DNA of 64,000 bases from Flavobacteriales bacterium (GCA_016721825.1 JADKHI010000005.1:124001-188000); one strand, 5' to 3'. Counted from the stretch's first letter, positions 24,493-33,849 are shown. A program made the numbers and translations. Notes: a model not told the origin generated them from the letters alone.

Positions 24493-25392
24493 GTGAACGT
24501 TCACCCCTGCGTATCCATGTTGTCCCGCACCACCGGCTTTGGCTTGGCGCTGCTCCTGCTCTTGTCCGGTTGCAAGAAGGATGGTGGCGTTCCTTCCTAT
24601 ATCCAGCTCTACCCCATCACCGTAAGCACCGAGGCGAACGAAGGCAGCGCCTCCAACCGCATCAGTGATGTGTGGGCCTATGAAACGGACCGGTTGCTCG
24701 GCGTGTGGGAAGCGGGCGGGCGCATTCCAGTGCTCAACAGCGGCCCGACCAACATCAAGCTGATCGCTGGCATCCGCCGGAACGGTGTGACCAGCGACCG
24801 GGTGCAGTATCCGTTCTACGCCACATACGAGACCAACATGGACCTGGTGCCGGAGATCACCTTGCCGCTTGCACCCGTGTTCCAGTACTACGACGGGCTG
24901 GAGTTCTGGATCGAGAACTTCGATGGCAACGGCTTCCTGTTCGACCGCGAGGCCGCCAGCGATACGGTCCTGTACGTGTGGGACACCATCCAGCATCCAG
25001 TTTCGGAGATCTTCGAAGGCAGGGCCAGTGGCGCCTTCTTCCTGGACAACGACCGCTCCTTCTTCAGCTATGTCTATGACGGCACGCCCTTCAACCTCGC
25101 GCTGACCGAGCCGGTGTATCTGGAAATGAACTACAAGAGCGATGCCCGCTTCTTGATCGGCGCATACATGACCAATAGCGACGGCAACGTGGAGCGCATA
25201 CCCTATCTGTACGTGAGCCCCACCAAGGCCGACGATGGCACAATGCCTTGGAAGAAGATCTACATCGACCTACAACCCGCATGGGGATACGGAGGCACCT
25301 ACGACAAGAAGTTCTACATCGAGTGCACGCTACCCAGCGGACAGAGCACGGCGCAAGTGTACCTGGACAACATCAAGGTCGTTAACCGGTGA
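24493..25392 (+). CDS. Hypothetical lipoprotein
   Basis: A lipoprotein of 291-299 residues. The type II signal sequence (LALLLLLSGC, lipobox LSGC at about residue 27) works from the Met at 24517 as well as from 24493. The mature protein is beta-rich with many aromatic residues and ends in a strand-like QVYLDNIKVVNR, resembling the C-terminal carbohydrate-binding or jelly-roll ends of Bacteroidota surface lipoproteins. The gene overlaps the sugar transferase gene by 4 bp (GTGA), so the two are co-translated, and it may take part in envelope polysaccharide assembly. No family name can be given with confidence. Confidence 0.75.
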   Translation: MNVHPCVSMLSRTTGFGLALLLLLSGCKKDGGVPSYIQLYPITVSTEANEGSASNRISDVWAYETDRLLGVWEAGGRIPVLNSGPTNIKLIAGIRRNGVTSDRVQYPFYATYETNMDLVPEITLPLAPVFQYYDGLEFWIENFDGNGFLFDREAASDTVLYVWDTIQHPVSEIFEGRASGAFFLDNDRSFFSYVYDGTPFNLALTEPVYLEMNYKSDARFLIGAYMTNSDGNVERIPYLYVSPTKADDGTMPWKKIYIDLQPAWGYGGTYDKKFYIECTLPSGQSTAQVYLDNIKVVNR

Positions 25393-26807
25393 AGGACAGG
25401 CGCTCACAGGTAGCGAAGTACCTGGTGGCCGACCTCTTGGGAACGGCGCTGGCTTGGACCGTGTTCTACTGGTTCCGCAAAGTGTATCTGGAGCCCATCA
25501 AGTACGGCTACAAGGTGCCTGTCACCTTCGACGGCAACTTTTGGGTCGCCCTGGTGTTGGTGCCCTTGTTCTGGATGGGCCTTTACCTCTCCATCGGCGG
25601 CTACAGCGATGTGTACCGCCGCTTCCGGATCAAGGAACTGGGACAATGCCTGTTGATCTCCTTCATCGGCACCGTGGTCATCTTCTTCGCGCTGCTGCTG
25701 GACGATGAGGTCGCGAACTACCGTTACTACTACCGGTCCTTCGTGGCGCTGTTCCTGCTGCACTTCGGCATCACCTTCACCCTGCGTTTCCTGATCACCA
25801 GCCGCACGGTTCGGAAGGTGCACGACCGGGAGATCGGCTTCAACACGGTGCTGGTGGGCGGCAACGAGCGTGCGGTGGCCATTCACCAGGAGATCGAAGG
25901 CATGCCCAAGAGCCCTGGCAACCGCTTCGTTGGCTTCGTGAGCGTGAACGGCGGCGATCAGCAATTGGGCACCTCAGGCCTTCCGCGACTGGGCAAGTGG
26001 CACGAGCTGCGCCAGGTGATCGGCAGCCACCAGGTGGAAGAGGCCATCATCGCGGTGGAAAGCAGCGAGCACGCGCACATCAGCCGCATCATCAACGAGT
26101 TGGAAGGCACGCAGGTGCGCATCAAGATCATTCCGGACATGTACGACATCATGGCCGGCAGCGTGAAGATGACGAGCATCTTCGGGGCACCGCTGATCGA
26201 GGTGAACCCGCAGATCATGCCGGCGTGGCAGTTCGCCTTGAAGCGCCTGATCGACATCCTGTTCAGCGGTGTGGCGCTCCTGCTGCTGCTGCCCTTCCTG
26301 GTGATCATCGGCATTCTGGTGAAGACCACTTCGCCGGGTCCGGTGTTCTTCCGGCAGGAACGCATCGGTCGCTTCGGCAAACCCTTCCGCATCATCAAGT
26401 TCCGCAGCATGCAGGTGGAAGCGGAGAAGCACGGTCCACAGCTCAGCAGTAGCACCGACCCGCGGATCACCTCCATCGGCCGCTTCTTACGCCGCACGCG
26501 GCTGGACGAGCTGCCCCAGTTCTGGAACGTGTTGAAGGGTGACATGAGCCTGGTGGGTCCTCGGCCCGAACGGCAGTTCTTCATCGACCGCATCACCGAG
26601 GTGGCCCCGCACTACCGCCACCTGCACAAGGTGCGCCCCGGTATCACCAGCTGGGGGCAGGTGAAGTTCGGCTACGCGGAGAACGTGGACCAGATGGTGC
26701 GCCGCCTGAAGTACGACATCCTCTACATCGAGAACATGAGCCTGGCGGTGGACCTGAAGATCCTCGCTTACACGGTCATCATCATGTTGAAGGGCGACGG
26801 CAAGTAA
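25389..26807 (+). CDS. Exopolysaccharide polyprenyl glycosylphosphotransferase (initiating sugar transferase)
   Basis: A 472-residue WbaP/PglC-like enzyme that moves a sugar-1-phosphate to undecaprenyl phosphate, the first step of surface polysaccharide synthesis. It begins with a GTG overlapping the upstream stop. Four N-terminal membrane helices (about residues 10-135) and a nucleotide-binding-like middle domain precede a C-terminal catalytic Bac_transf domain (about 285-470). This domain has the membrane-hairpin helix, TTSPGPVFFRQERIGRFGK, IKFRSM, TRLDELPQFWNVLKGDMSLV and GPRPE. No glycosyltransferase cluster follows, so it may be a solitary initiating enzyme whose pathway lies elsewhere. 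Confidence 0.93.
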   Translation: MKDRRSQVAKYLVADLLGTALAWTVFYWFRKVYLEPIKYGYKVPVTFDGNFWVALVLVPLFWMGLYLSIGGYSDVYRRFRIKELGQCLLISFIGTVVIFFALLLDDEVANYRYYYRSFVALFLLHFGITFTLRFLITSRTVRKVHDREIGFNTVLVGGNERAVAIHQEIEGMPKSPGNRFVGFVSVNGGDQQLGTSGLPRLGKWHELRQVIGSHQVEEAIIAVESSEHAHISRIINELEGTQVRIKIIPDMYDIMAGSVKMTSIFGAPLIEVNPQIMPAWQFALKRLIDILFSGVALLLLLPFLVIIGILVKTTSPGPVFFRQERIGRFGKPFRIIKFRSMQVEAEKHGPQLSSSTDPRITSIGRFLRRTRLDELPQFWNVLKGDMSLVGPRPERQFFIDRITEVAPHYRHLHKVRPGITSWGQVKFGYAENVDQMVRRLKYDILYIENMSLAVDLKILAYTVIIMLKGDGK

Positions 26808-26845
26808 CCCCGCTGCTCCCCTATTTTCACACCCCTTTCCTTCCC

Positions 26846-27736
26846 ATGAAGAACATCTCCGTAATCGGTGCCGGCCAGATGGGCAATGGCATCGCACACG
26901 TCTTCGCCCAAAGCGGCTACAGCGTCACCCTGATCGACATCGCGCAGGAACGGCTGGACAAGGCGGTGGCCACCATCGGCAAGAACCTCGACCGCCAAGT
27001 GGCGAAAGGCAGCCTCACCGAGGATCAGAAGAAGACCGCACTGGCGAACATCGCCACCGCTACGGACATGGCCGCCGGTGTCAAGGCCGCCGATCTGGTG
27101 GTCGAAGCTGCCACCGAGAACGTGGACCTGAAGCTGAAGATCTTCAAGGACATCGACGCGAACGCCCCGGCGGGCTGCATCCTGGCCACCAACACCAGCA
27201 GCATCAGCATCACACGCATCGCAGCGGTCACAGGCCGTCCGGCGCAGGTCATCGGCATGCACTTCATGAACCCGGTGCCCGTGATGAAGCTCGTGGAAGT
27301 GATCCGCGGCTACAACACCACCGATGTGGTCACGAAGACGATCATGGACCTCAGCACGGCCATTGGCAAGGTGCCTGTGGAAGTGAACGACTACTCCGGC
27401 TTCGTGGCGAACCGCATCCTGATGCCCATGATCAACGAGGCCATTGAGACCTTGTTCCAAGGCGTGGGCGGCGTGGCCGAGATCGATACGGTGATGAAGC
27501 TGGGCATGGCGCACCCGATGGGTCCGCTGCAGCTCGCCGACTTCATCGGACTGGACACCTGCCTCGCGATCATGCGCGTGCTGCACGAAGGCTTCGGCAA
27601 CCCGAAGTACGCGCCCTGCCCGCTGCTGGTGCAGATGGTGACCGCCGGCAAGCTCGGCGTGAAGAGCGGTGAAGGCTTCTACCAGTACACTGCCGGCAGC
27701 AAGGACCTGGTGGTGGCAGCCGCGTTCGCGAAGTGA
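26846..27736 (+). CDS. hbd: 3-hydroxybutyryl-CoA dehydrogenase
   Basis: A 296-residue NAD-dependent 3-hydroxyacyl-CoA dehydrogenase (usual length 280-300), acting in fatty-acid or butyrate-type metabolism. The Rossmann motif VIGAGQMGNGIAHVFAQSGY is at the N-terminus. ATNTSSISITRIA, the catalytic His of IGMHFMNPVPVMKLVEVI (about residue 139) and YSGFVANRILMPMINEA complete the family signature. A TATTTTCA -7-like box lies 16 nt before the ATG. The GNAT gene starts inside its stop codon (GTGA). Confidence 0.95.
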   Translation: MKNISVIGAGQMGNGIAHVFAQSGYSVTLIDIAQERLDKAVATIGKNLDRQVAKGSLTEDQKKTALANIATATDMAAGVKAADLVVEAATENVDLKLKIFKDIDANAPAGCILATNTSSISITRIAAVTGRPAQVIGMHFMNPVPVMKLVEVIRGYNTTDVVTKTIMDLSTAIGKVPVEVNDYSGFVANRILMPMINEAIETLFQGVGGVAEIDTVMKLGMAHPMGPLQLADFIGLDTCLAIMRVLHEGFGNPKYAPCPLLVQMVTAGKLGVKSGEGFYQYTAGSKDLVVAAAFAK

Positions 27737-28233
27737 CCCTCCGCGAAGCCACGGCAGCTGACATTCCCTTGATCCAAGGGGTGGCGCACGCTACCTGGCC
27801 GGTGAGCTATGCGGCCATGATCAGCCCCGCACAGATCGCCTACATGCTGGAGCGGATGTACAGTACTGCTGCACTGCGAGAACAGTTCGGTCCGAAGGGG
27901 CATCGCTTCTTTCTAGCTGAAGAGTATGGAACGCCTGTCGGTTTCGCTGGCTTCGAGCATGGGTACGACGGCACAACGCGCACGCGATTGCACAAGCTCT
28001 ACGTGTCGCCGCGGAGACAAGGCGGTGGCATGGGCGGTGAGCTATTGGCGGCCGTGATCGCGGAAGCACGCAAGGCGGGCAGCACGGCCGTGGAACTGAA
28101 CGTGAACAAGCACAACCGGGCCAAGGGCTTCTACCTGCGCCACGGCTTCACTGTGGAACGTGATGAGGTGCTGGAGATCGGCGATGGCTATGTGATGGAT
28201 GATCACGTGATGGTGAGGTCGCTGGAGGTCTGA
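27733..28233 (+). CDS. GNAT family N-acetyltransferase
   Basis: A 166-residue acetyltransferase using acetyl-CoA. It begins with GTG overlapping the hbd stop (TLREATAADIPLIQGVAHAT). The LYVSPRRQGGGMGGELLAAV segment (about residues 91-110) is motif A, whose Q/R-x-x-G-x-G/A loop holds the pyrophosphate of acetyl-CoA. ELNVNKHNRAKGFYLRHGF (about 123-141) is motif B. The acceptor amine is unknown. Its coupling to hbd is probably transcriptional only. Confidence 0.9.
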   Translation: MTLREATAADIPLIQGVAHATWPVSYAAMISPAQIAYMLERMYSTAALREQFGPKGHRFFLAEEYGTPVGFAGFEHGYDGTTRTRLHKLYVSPRRQGGGMGGELLAAVIAEARKAGSTAVELNVNKHNRAKGFYLRHGFTVERDEVLEIGDGYVMDDHVMVRSLEV

Positions 28234-28270
28234 GCTAGCAACGACCCGCGCATTCGGTTCCTTTGCACAC

Positions 28271-28846
28271 GTGGAGAACACGGCCCACTATATCCTACCT
28301 ATCCTGCTCGGCATCAGCCTGGCTGCCGCTTGTGGCCTGCGCGTCTTCCTGCCGCTCTTCGTCACCAGCTTGCTCACGTACTTCGACGTGGGCGGTGTTG
28401 GGCTTCGGGACGGCTTCGGCTGGATGGGCGAATGGCCTGCACTGATCGCCTTCGGCGTAGCCACCGTGCTGGAACTTCTCGCCTATTCCGTGCCGTTCTT
28501 GGACCATTTGCTGGATACCATTGCCGTTCCGTTGGCCACCGTGGCGGGCACACTGGTCGCTGCAAGCACCTTCGTGGATCTGCCGCCGCTGTTCACTTGG
28601 AGCTTGGCCCTGATCGCAGGAGGTGGCGTGGCCGGTCTCATCAGCGCAGGCACGGCGACCACTCGTGTCGCCAGCACCACCGCCACAGCCGGACTGGGCA
28701 ATCCCCTGTTGGCTTTGGCGGAGACCGTTGGCTCACTGCTGTTGAGCGTGCTGGCCTGGTTCCTTCCTGTGGTGGCGGCTGTATTGGTGATCACTGTGCT
28801 GTGGGTGGTTCGGCGCCTGTGGCGCAGGGTCCGGGATGCTGCGTAG
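28271..28846 (+). CDS. DUF4126-like membrane protein
   Basis: A 191-residue inner-membrane protein with about five helices. Features of the DUF4126 family are visible: an N-terminal GISLAAACGLRVFLPLFVTS helix, an acidic/amphipathic PFLDHLLDTIAVPLATVAGT stretch, and a glycine/threonine-rich AGTATTRVASTTATAGLGNP loop before two terminal helices ending in a basic tail. Function is unknown. The GTG start lies 5 nt after TTCCTTTG (28258-28265), another near-leaderless arrangement; no in-frame ATG exists nearby that would preserve the first helix. Confidence 0.8.
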   Translation: MENTAHYILPILLGISLAAACGLRVFLPLFVTSLLTYFDVGGVGLRDGFGWMGEWPALIAFGVATVLELLAYSVPFLDHLLDTIAVPLATVAGTLVAASTFVDLPPLFTWSLALIAGGGVAGLISAGTATTRVASTTATAGLGNPLLALAETVGSLLLSVLAWFLPVVAAVLVITVLWVVRRLWRRVRDAA

Positions 28847-28862
28847 CGTCGATGGCGCCGGT

Positions 28863-28870
28863 TAGCTTTG
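28863..28870 (+). promoter_or_regulatory. -7 box TAGCTTTG of the methyltransferase gene
   Basis: This is an exact TAnnTTTG match, 11 nt before the ATG at 28882. Confidence 0.55.
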
Positions 28871-28881
28871 GCGCCCCACCT

Positions 28882-29763
28882 ATGACCCTTGCCCACCACA
28901 CGGCCTGTCTGCTCTGCGGCGACCAACGGATCCCGCTCCTGCCCGGCTACGAGCGCCATGGGCTGGTGAAATGCCAAGGTTGCGGCTTCGTGTTCATGGG
29001 CCGCATACCCACCGATCGGGAACTCGCCGACTTCTATGGCACCTACGCCTACAGCGAGGACAAGCCGCTTTCGCCACATACCGCCAAGGTCTACGACCAG
29101 CTGTTGGATGGGTTCGAGGCCTACCGGAAGACCAACCGCTTGCTGGATGTGGGCTGCGGAACAGGCCATTTCCTCGAACGGGCCAAGCTTCGGGGTTGGG
29201 AAGTGTGGGGCACTGAGTACTCCGATGCCGCGATCCGTATCTGCGAGGCCAAGGGCATCCCCATGGTACAGGGCGCACTGGATCCAGCGAACATGCCCAT
29301 GCAACCCTTCGACGTGATCACTTCGCTGGAAGTGTTGGAGCACGTGACCGATCCGCGCGCGGAGATCGCAGCGATCCATGCGCTGCTGCGGAAGGGCGGG
29401 CTGCTGTATTGCACCACACCGAACTTCAACGCCGTGCTCCGCTACCGCTTCAAGGCGGCCTACAGCATCATCGAGTACCCCGAGCACCTGAGCTACTTCA
29501 CGCGCGCAACACTTACCCGGGCCTTGAAGGCACAGGGGTTCCGAAAGCAGAGGTTCCTGACCACCGGCATCAGCTTCACCCGCCTACAGACCTCCCTTCA
29601 AAGCCCTGACGGACCGATGGCACTGCCCAACGACCCGGATGAGGAGATGCGCGACCGCATCGGGGGTAAGTGGTACTTCAACGTGGCGAAGAAGGGGCTG
29701 AATCACCTGCTCAGCTGGACCGGCACCGGCATGACGCTGAAAGCGTCGTTCACGAAGAACTAG
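28882..29763 (+). CDS. Class I SAM-dependent methyltransferase with N-terminal zinc-ribbon
   Basis: A 293-residue methyltransferase. The N-terminus CLLCGD...KCQGCGFVFM is a four-cysteine zinc-ribbon (Cys about 10, 13, 31, 34) typical of the Methyltransf_23/C-methyltransferase group found in polysaccharide and natural-product loci. The SAM-binding site is RLLDVGCGTGHFLERAKLRG (about residues 88-107), with EVLEHV as the post-II motif. I start it at 28882, just after a TAGCTTTG promoter, rather than using the longer frame that runs through the previous gene. The substrate is unknown. It converges on the DUF4294-like gene with a 14-bp gap. Confidence 0.88.
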   Translation: MTLAHHTACLLCGDQRIPLLPGYERHGLVKCQGCGFVFMGRIPTDRELADFYGTYAYSEDKPLSPHTAKVYDQLLDGFEAYRKTNRLLDVGCGTGHFLERAKLRGWEVWGTEYSDAAIRICEAKGIPMVQGALDPANMPMQPFDVITSLEVLEHVTDPRAEIAAIHALLRKGGLLYCTTPNFNAVLRYRFKAAYSIIEYPEHLSYFTRATLTRALKAQGFRKQRFLTTGISFTRLQTSLQSPDGPMALPNDPDEEMRDRIGGKWYFNVAKKGLNHLLSWTGTGMTLKASFTKN

Positions 29764-29777
29764 AGGATCACCAGCGC

Positions 29778-30473
29778 TCAGTTCGCGCTGACATGACCGT
29801 AGGCGAGGCCATACTTCTTGAAGAGCCGGGCCTTGCGTTTCTCGAGGCGGGCTTGGGCCTTTTCGGTGCGAGCGGCGCGGGGCGCTGTCACCAATTCACC
29901 GTTCTCGATCCGGCGCACCACGCTTTCCACCAGCGCATCGTCCCCTTCCGGATCATAGTCATCCTTGAGGTCGTTGCCGAAGATGCGGGCCACGCCCTGC
30001 CAGAGCCAGGCCTGAAAGCCGCCGCGCAGCTCCTTCACCAGGTCGTAGCTCGTGCTTCCCGTCTCGCGGTCGATGAGCTTGATGAGCAAGCGGCCCTGGC
30101 TGATGGTCATGTTCTTCACCTCCTCCTCGAACTCTGCGCGCAGCTCGGCCTCGGCGAGTTTCACGTACAGGTCCTTGTCGTGCTCCTTCTGGATCTGTGC
30201 GAGGTCGTTCTCGTACTCGGCCAGCAGCTTGGCGGTGACCCTGGCGTAGGGGTAGACCTTCAGCACGTTGCGGGTAAGCTTGTCGGTCTTCTCCTGGCGG
30301 CGACGGGCTTTCGTGCTCATCACACCATCCACGGTATGGTCCTCGAGCATGAACAAGGGAACCGTGTCCGTGCCCTCCACCTGAACGGGCACCATGGCCG
30401 GACCTTGTGCTGCGGATGGCACCACAGCACAGATCAACAGCAGCACCGGGAAAATGGCGCGAAAGAGGATCAT
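29778..30473 (-). CDS. DUF4294-like exported protein
   Basis: A 231-residue protein with the start at 30473 (MILFRAIFPVLLLICAVVPSAAQ, a type I signal peptide). The upstream extension in frame (MRCTFPQGRPN) lies in the promoter region, where TACCTTTC occurs at 30491-30498. The mature part matches the Bacteroidota DUF4294 pattern: VYPYARVTAKLLAEYENDL, then a Lys/Glu-rich helix, ISQGRLLIKLIDRETGSTSY and ELRGGFQAWLWQGVARIFG. No enzymatic function is known for the family. It is probably periplasmic. Confidence 0.82.
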   Translation of the reverse strand: MILFRAIFPVLLLICAVVPSAAQGPAMVPVQVEGTDTVPLFMLEDHTVDGVMSTKARRRQEKTDKLTRNVLKVYPYARVTAKLLAEYENDLAQIQKEHDKDLYVKLAEAELRAEFEEEVKNMTISQGRLLIKLIDRETGSTSYDLVKELRGGFQAWLWQGVARIFGNDLKDDYDPEGDDALVESVVRRIENGELVTAPRAARTEKAQARLEKRKARLFKKYGLAYGHVSAN

Positions 30474-30539
30474 GTTCGGCCGACCTTGCGGAAAGGTACA
30501 ACGCAAGGGAAAGGCCTTTCGTCCTTTCTTACTCCTGAT

Positions 30540-32036
30540 TCATCGCTTTAGTTTCCACGGGGATACCTCGGCGGCGGCGCCAACGGCCTGTGTCACAGGG
30601 CGGTTCGAGCGGTCGGTGAAGAGTTGGGCGGCCACAAGAGCGGCAGCTTCAGCCTCACTGGGATCATTACCCAGCAGCAGTTCCGGCCGGAAATGGTCCC
30701 GCACGAAGTGGGTGTCGTACTGGCCCTTGCGAAAGGTCTCGTGGCCCATGACGAAGCGACAGAAAGGCAAGGTGGTCTCGACCCCGGCGATAGCATAGTC
30801 GTCGATCGCCCGCTCCATGCGCGCGATGGCCTCCTCACGCATGGCACCGTGCGTGATCAGCTTGGCGATCATAGGGTCGTAGTAGATCGGAATGGTCATG
30901 CCTTCCTCGAAGCCATCGTCCACACGGACACCGGGGCCCTGCGGCGGCCGGTAAGTGGTGAGCGTGCCGATGTCGGGCAGGAAGTTGTTCGCGGGGTCCT
31001 CGGCATACACCCGAACCTCGATGGCATGACCGATGATCTTCAGGTCGTCCTGCGTGAAAGGCAGCTTCTCCCCTTCCGCCACGCGGATCTGGAGCTTCAC
31101 CAGGTCCAGGCCGGTGATCATCTCCGTGACCGGATGCTCCACCTGCAAGCGGGTGTTCATCTCCATGAAGTAGAAGTTCTTCTGCTCGTCCAGCAGGAAC
31201 TCCACGGTACCGGCTCCGGTATAATCCACACTGCGGGCCACCGCCACCGCCGCCTCGCCCATGCGCTTGCGTAGTTCGGGGGTGAGCACGGCACTGGGGG
31301 CCTCTTCCACCACCTTCTGGTGGCGGCGCTGGATGCTGCATTCCCGCTCGAATAGGTAGCACGTATTGCCGTGCGTATCGGCCATGATCTGCACTTCGAT
31401 GTGGCGCGGACCGGCCACGTACTTCTCGATGAACACGCTGCCGTCGCCGAAGGCGTTCTGGGCCTCGCTGATGGCGCGCTCCAGCCCTTCCTTCAGCTCG
31501 CTCTCCTGCTCCACGATGCGCATGCCCTTACCACCGCCACCGGCCGCGGCCTTGATGAGGATCGGGAAGGTGATCGTCTTGGCGACCGCGATGGCCTCCT
31601 CCAACCCGCTCACCGCGCCTTCCGTACCGGGCACCAGGGGAACACCATGGCCTTTCACAGCTTCCTTGGCCGCGAGCTTGTCGCCCATCACCTTCATGGC
31701 GTGTGGCGAAGGGCCGACGAAGGTGACGCCCGCTCTCTCCAGTGCGCGGCAGAAGTCGCCGTTCTCGCTAAGGAATCCATAGCCGGGGTGTACCGCATCC
31801 ACCTTCAGGTCCGTGCAGACCTTGATGATCTTGTCGAATACGAGGTAGCTCTCCTTGCTGGCGGCAGGCCCGATGCACACCGCCTCGTCGGCGAAGCGCA
31901 CGAAGGGGGCATTGCGGTCCGCTTCGGAGTACACCGCCACGGTCCGGATGCCCATCTCACGGGCGGAGCGCATCACGCGCAGGGCGATCTCGCCACGGTT
32001 GGCGACGAGGAGCTTCTGGATCTTCTTGTTGGCCAT
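30540..32036 (-). CDS. accC: Acyl-CoA carboxylase biotin carboxylase subunit
   Basis: A 498-residue ATP-grasp enzyme that carboxylates biotin on its carrier protein using bicarbonate and ATP. The start at 32036 gives MANKKIQKLLVANRGEIALR, the canonical N-terminus. The glycine-rich ATP loop is in IKAAAGGGGKGMRIV, the catalytic/metal region in SIQRRHQKVVEEAPS and MEMNTRLQVEHPVTEM, and the C-terminal domain (AIEVRVYAEDP onward) is complete. It is longer than E. coli AccC (449) by a C-terminal tail. No accB or carboxyltransferase gene is adjacent, so it could serve acetyl-CoA or propionyl-CoA carboxylase; the symbol is therefore tentative as to pathway. Confidence 0.92.
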   Translation of the reverse strand: MANKKIQKLLVANRGEIALRVMRSAREMGIRTVAVYSEADRNAPFVRFADEAVCIGPAASKESYLVFDKIIKVCTDLKVDAVHPGYGFLSENGDFCRALERAGVTFVGPSPHAMKVMGDKLAAKEAVKGHGVPLVPGTEGAVSGLEEAIAVAKTITFPILIKAAAGGGGKGMRIVEQESELKEGLERAISEAQNAFGDGSVFIEKYVAGPRHIEVQIMADTHGNTCYLFERECSIQRRHQKVVEEAPSAVLTPELRKRMGEAAVAVARSVDYTGAGTVEFLLDEQKNFYFMEMNTRLQVEHPVTEMITGLDLVKLQIRVAEGEKLPFTQDDLKIIGHAIEVRVYAEDPANNFLPDIGTLTTYRPPQGPGVRVDDGFEEGMTIPIYYDPMIAKLITHGAMREEAIARMERAIDDYAIAGVETTLPFCRFVMGHETFRKGQYDTHFVRDHFRPELLLGNDPSEAEAAALVAAQLFTDRSNRPVTQAVGAAAEVSPWKLKR

Positions 32037-32114
32037 CACGGGTTCCAATTCCCTGAAGGGACAGGGAGCGCGAAGATGCGAAGGCTTGGCCTGATGTTTG
32101 GCAACCTCGCGATC

Positions 32115-32675
32115 ATGCGCCTGCCGATCAGCCTGGTCCTCTTCCTGACGATATCCCTCCTGCATGGCCAGGGGCGAACACGTACGGTGGAGACCGACAG
32201 CGGACGCGTGGTCCTCCACTACTTCACCACGGGGCAGTTAAGCACGAAGGAATGGACGGACAAGGACGGGCGCTGGGGCCGGAGCTGGGCTTATGACCGG
32301 AGCGGACAGGAGATCTTCAGTTATCAAACACGGCGGTTCGCAGGGCATGCCAGCGCACATTTCGAGTACCATTCCAACGGGGCCGTGCGCAAGGTGGAGG
32401 TTAGCGATGCACCGGACGGGGGGATCCAGTGGTACCGCAGCAGCACCACCTTCGACACGGACGGCAACCAAACTGGTTTCTGGGAACAAGGCCACGACAA
32501 CGACGGCTTGATCCCACGCGTCACCGTGCGACCCGAGCCAACGGTCGAACAGCCGCAGGAACTTCCGCTGCCACAGGCGCAGCAGATCGTGGAATGCCAG
32601 AAGATACTCGTGAACGAGGTGTTCGTGGTGAGTGGTTCTCTAAGGCCAGTGGGAGATCACTGTGGAGGCGCATGA
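32115..32675 (+). CDS. Hypothetical secreted protein
   Basis: A 186-residue protein starting at 32115, where MRLPISLVLFLTISLLHGQ gives a type I signal peptide; a start at 32076 is also in frame. The mature part contains short repeated strands (VVLHYFTTGQLSTKEW, AHFEYHSNGAVRKVEV, FDTDGNQTGFWEQGHD) spaced like the MORN/YwqK-type 'toxin-antitoxin antitoxin' repeats common in Bacteroidota, but too diverged to assign. It ends in a region with three Cys. The gene is divergent from accC. Confidence 0.65.
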   Translation: MRLPISLVLFLTISLLHGQGRTRTVETDSGRVVLHYFTTGQLSTKEWTDKDGRWGRSWAYDRSGQEIFSYQTRRFAGHASAHFEYHSNGAVRKVEVSDAPDGGIQWYRSSTTFDTDGNQTGFWEQGHDNDGLIPRVTVRPEPTVEQPQELPLPQAQQIVECQKILVNEVFVVSGSLRPVGDHCGGA

Positions 32676-33018
32676 CGCATCGCCTGCCTTGTCAGGAGCA
32701 GATCCTTATTGGCTCCGGATGAGAGCAAAATGATGGGGCCCGATCGTATCGGCCCGACCTCGTATCGCCAGCGCATCGTATGAGCGTGACCGGAACGGTC
32801 TCGAACAAGCGTGCGAAACAGCGTCAGGTCGGTCAACAAGTGATGGAAGAACGCTAGGTGGATCCTAAGCGGAAAGCCTGGTTCTACCATGTGATGCCCA
32901 CCGGCGGGCGTGTGGGCTTCGGCGAATGGTCGGCCGTATGGTTTCAAGCAGCGGTTGGGCAACGATGATCCACGATCCGGGCTACTTTGCGTCCGCGAAC
33001 CAATGGGTTCGGCCGTGC
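32676..33018. other. Non-coding gap without a convincing gene
   Basis: This 343-bp stretch separates a secreted-protein gene from the DUF3667-like gene. It holds an imperfect palindrome, GGGCCCGAT/ATCGGCCC (about 32736-32756), without a T run. A 101-codon open frame on the minus strand (32657-32962) has lower third-position GC than its neighbours. Neither is strong enough to call a gene or terminator. Confidence 0.4.
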
Positions 33019-33849
33019 ATGCCCAAACCGAAACCGGACGCTCGTTGCAAGAATTGTGGAGAAGCGCTCCATGGGCGCTTCTGTTCGTCCTGCGGGCAGA
33101 AAGTGTACACCGCGAAGGATGATTCGGTGCGTGGCATGGCTACGGAAGCCCTGCATTTCATCACCCACTTCGAGGGTAAGTTCCTGACCACGGTGAGGAC
33201 GATCTTCTGCAAGCCTGGGCAGCTTTCAGTGGACCATGCGAACGGGATGCGGCAGCGATACTACAAGCCCATTTCGCTTTTCCTGATGCTGGTGGTCCTG
33301 TACCTGCTCTTCCCGCTCTTCCAAGGGCTGAACATGCGTATGACCACTTATGAGCACATCCAGGCGGGGAGCTACTTCACCGCCATGATCGATGCGAAAG
33401 CGGAGGCTCGCGGATTAACCGTTGAAGAAGTCGGTGAACGGTTCGACCATCGTTCCGGCACCACGTCCAAGGCCTTGCTGTTGCTGCTCATCCCCTTGAC
33501 CGCACCGATCCTTCGTGTGTTGCTCATCGGTAAGAAGCGGAGGTGGTACCATGATCTGGTCCTCGCCACCGAGGTGAACGCGTTCTACCTACTGGCATTC
33601 TATCTGATCGCGCCCCTGGTGGTCTGGGCTGTGATCTTGATCGTTCGAAAGGAGATGAATGAAGAGATCCTCGGAATGGCCTTGTTGGCGCTCTTCACTG
33701 TCTATGGTGCGGTCCTGATGCATCGGGTACAGCGGGAGGCACGTTGGCGTTCGGCCCTCAAGGGGCTGGCATTAGCGGTGACTCACACCCTGATGCTCAC
33801 CTATCTCTACAAGCCCCTTCTCTTCCTCGTGACAATGGCATTGATCTGA
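33019..33849 (+). CDS. DUF3667-like membrane protein with N-terminal zinc-ribbon
   Basis: A 276-residue protein started at 33019 (MPKPKPDARCKNCGEALHGR). The four Cys of CKNCG...FCSSCGQK form the zinc-ribbon that opens DUF3667 proteins. A conserved helical block follows, LHFITHFEGKFLTTVRTIFC with KPGQLSVDHANGMRQRYYKP after it, and then five or so membrane helices (about residues 80-275). The 'tandem Cys pair, F-T-x-x-x-L-x-x-P-G-x-x-x-x-x-Y-x-x-G-x-R-x-x-Y-x-x-P' order is the family signature. The molecular role is unknown. The frame extends upstream to 32926, but that part is not conserved-looking. Confidence 0.85.
   Translation: MPKPKPDARCKNCGEALHGRFCSSCGQKVYTAKDDSVRGMATEALHFITHFEGKFLTTVRTIFCKPGQLSVDHANGMRQRYYKPISLFLMLVVLYLLFPLFQGLNMRMTTYEHIQAGSYFTAMIDAKAEARGLTVEEVGERFDHRSGTTSKALLLLLIPLTAPILRVLLIGKKRRWYHDLVLATEVNAFYLLAFYLIAPLVVWAVILIVRKEMNEEILGMALLALFTVYGAVLMHRVQREARWRSALKGLALAVTHTLMLTYLYKPLLFLVTMALI

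Noticed and set aside
32657..32962. A 101-codon minus-strand frame between the secreted-protein and DUF3667-like genes
   Set aside because: Third-position GC is lower than in neighbouring genes, no family is recognisable, and its start would lie within the leader region of the DUF3667-like gene. I left it as non-coding.
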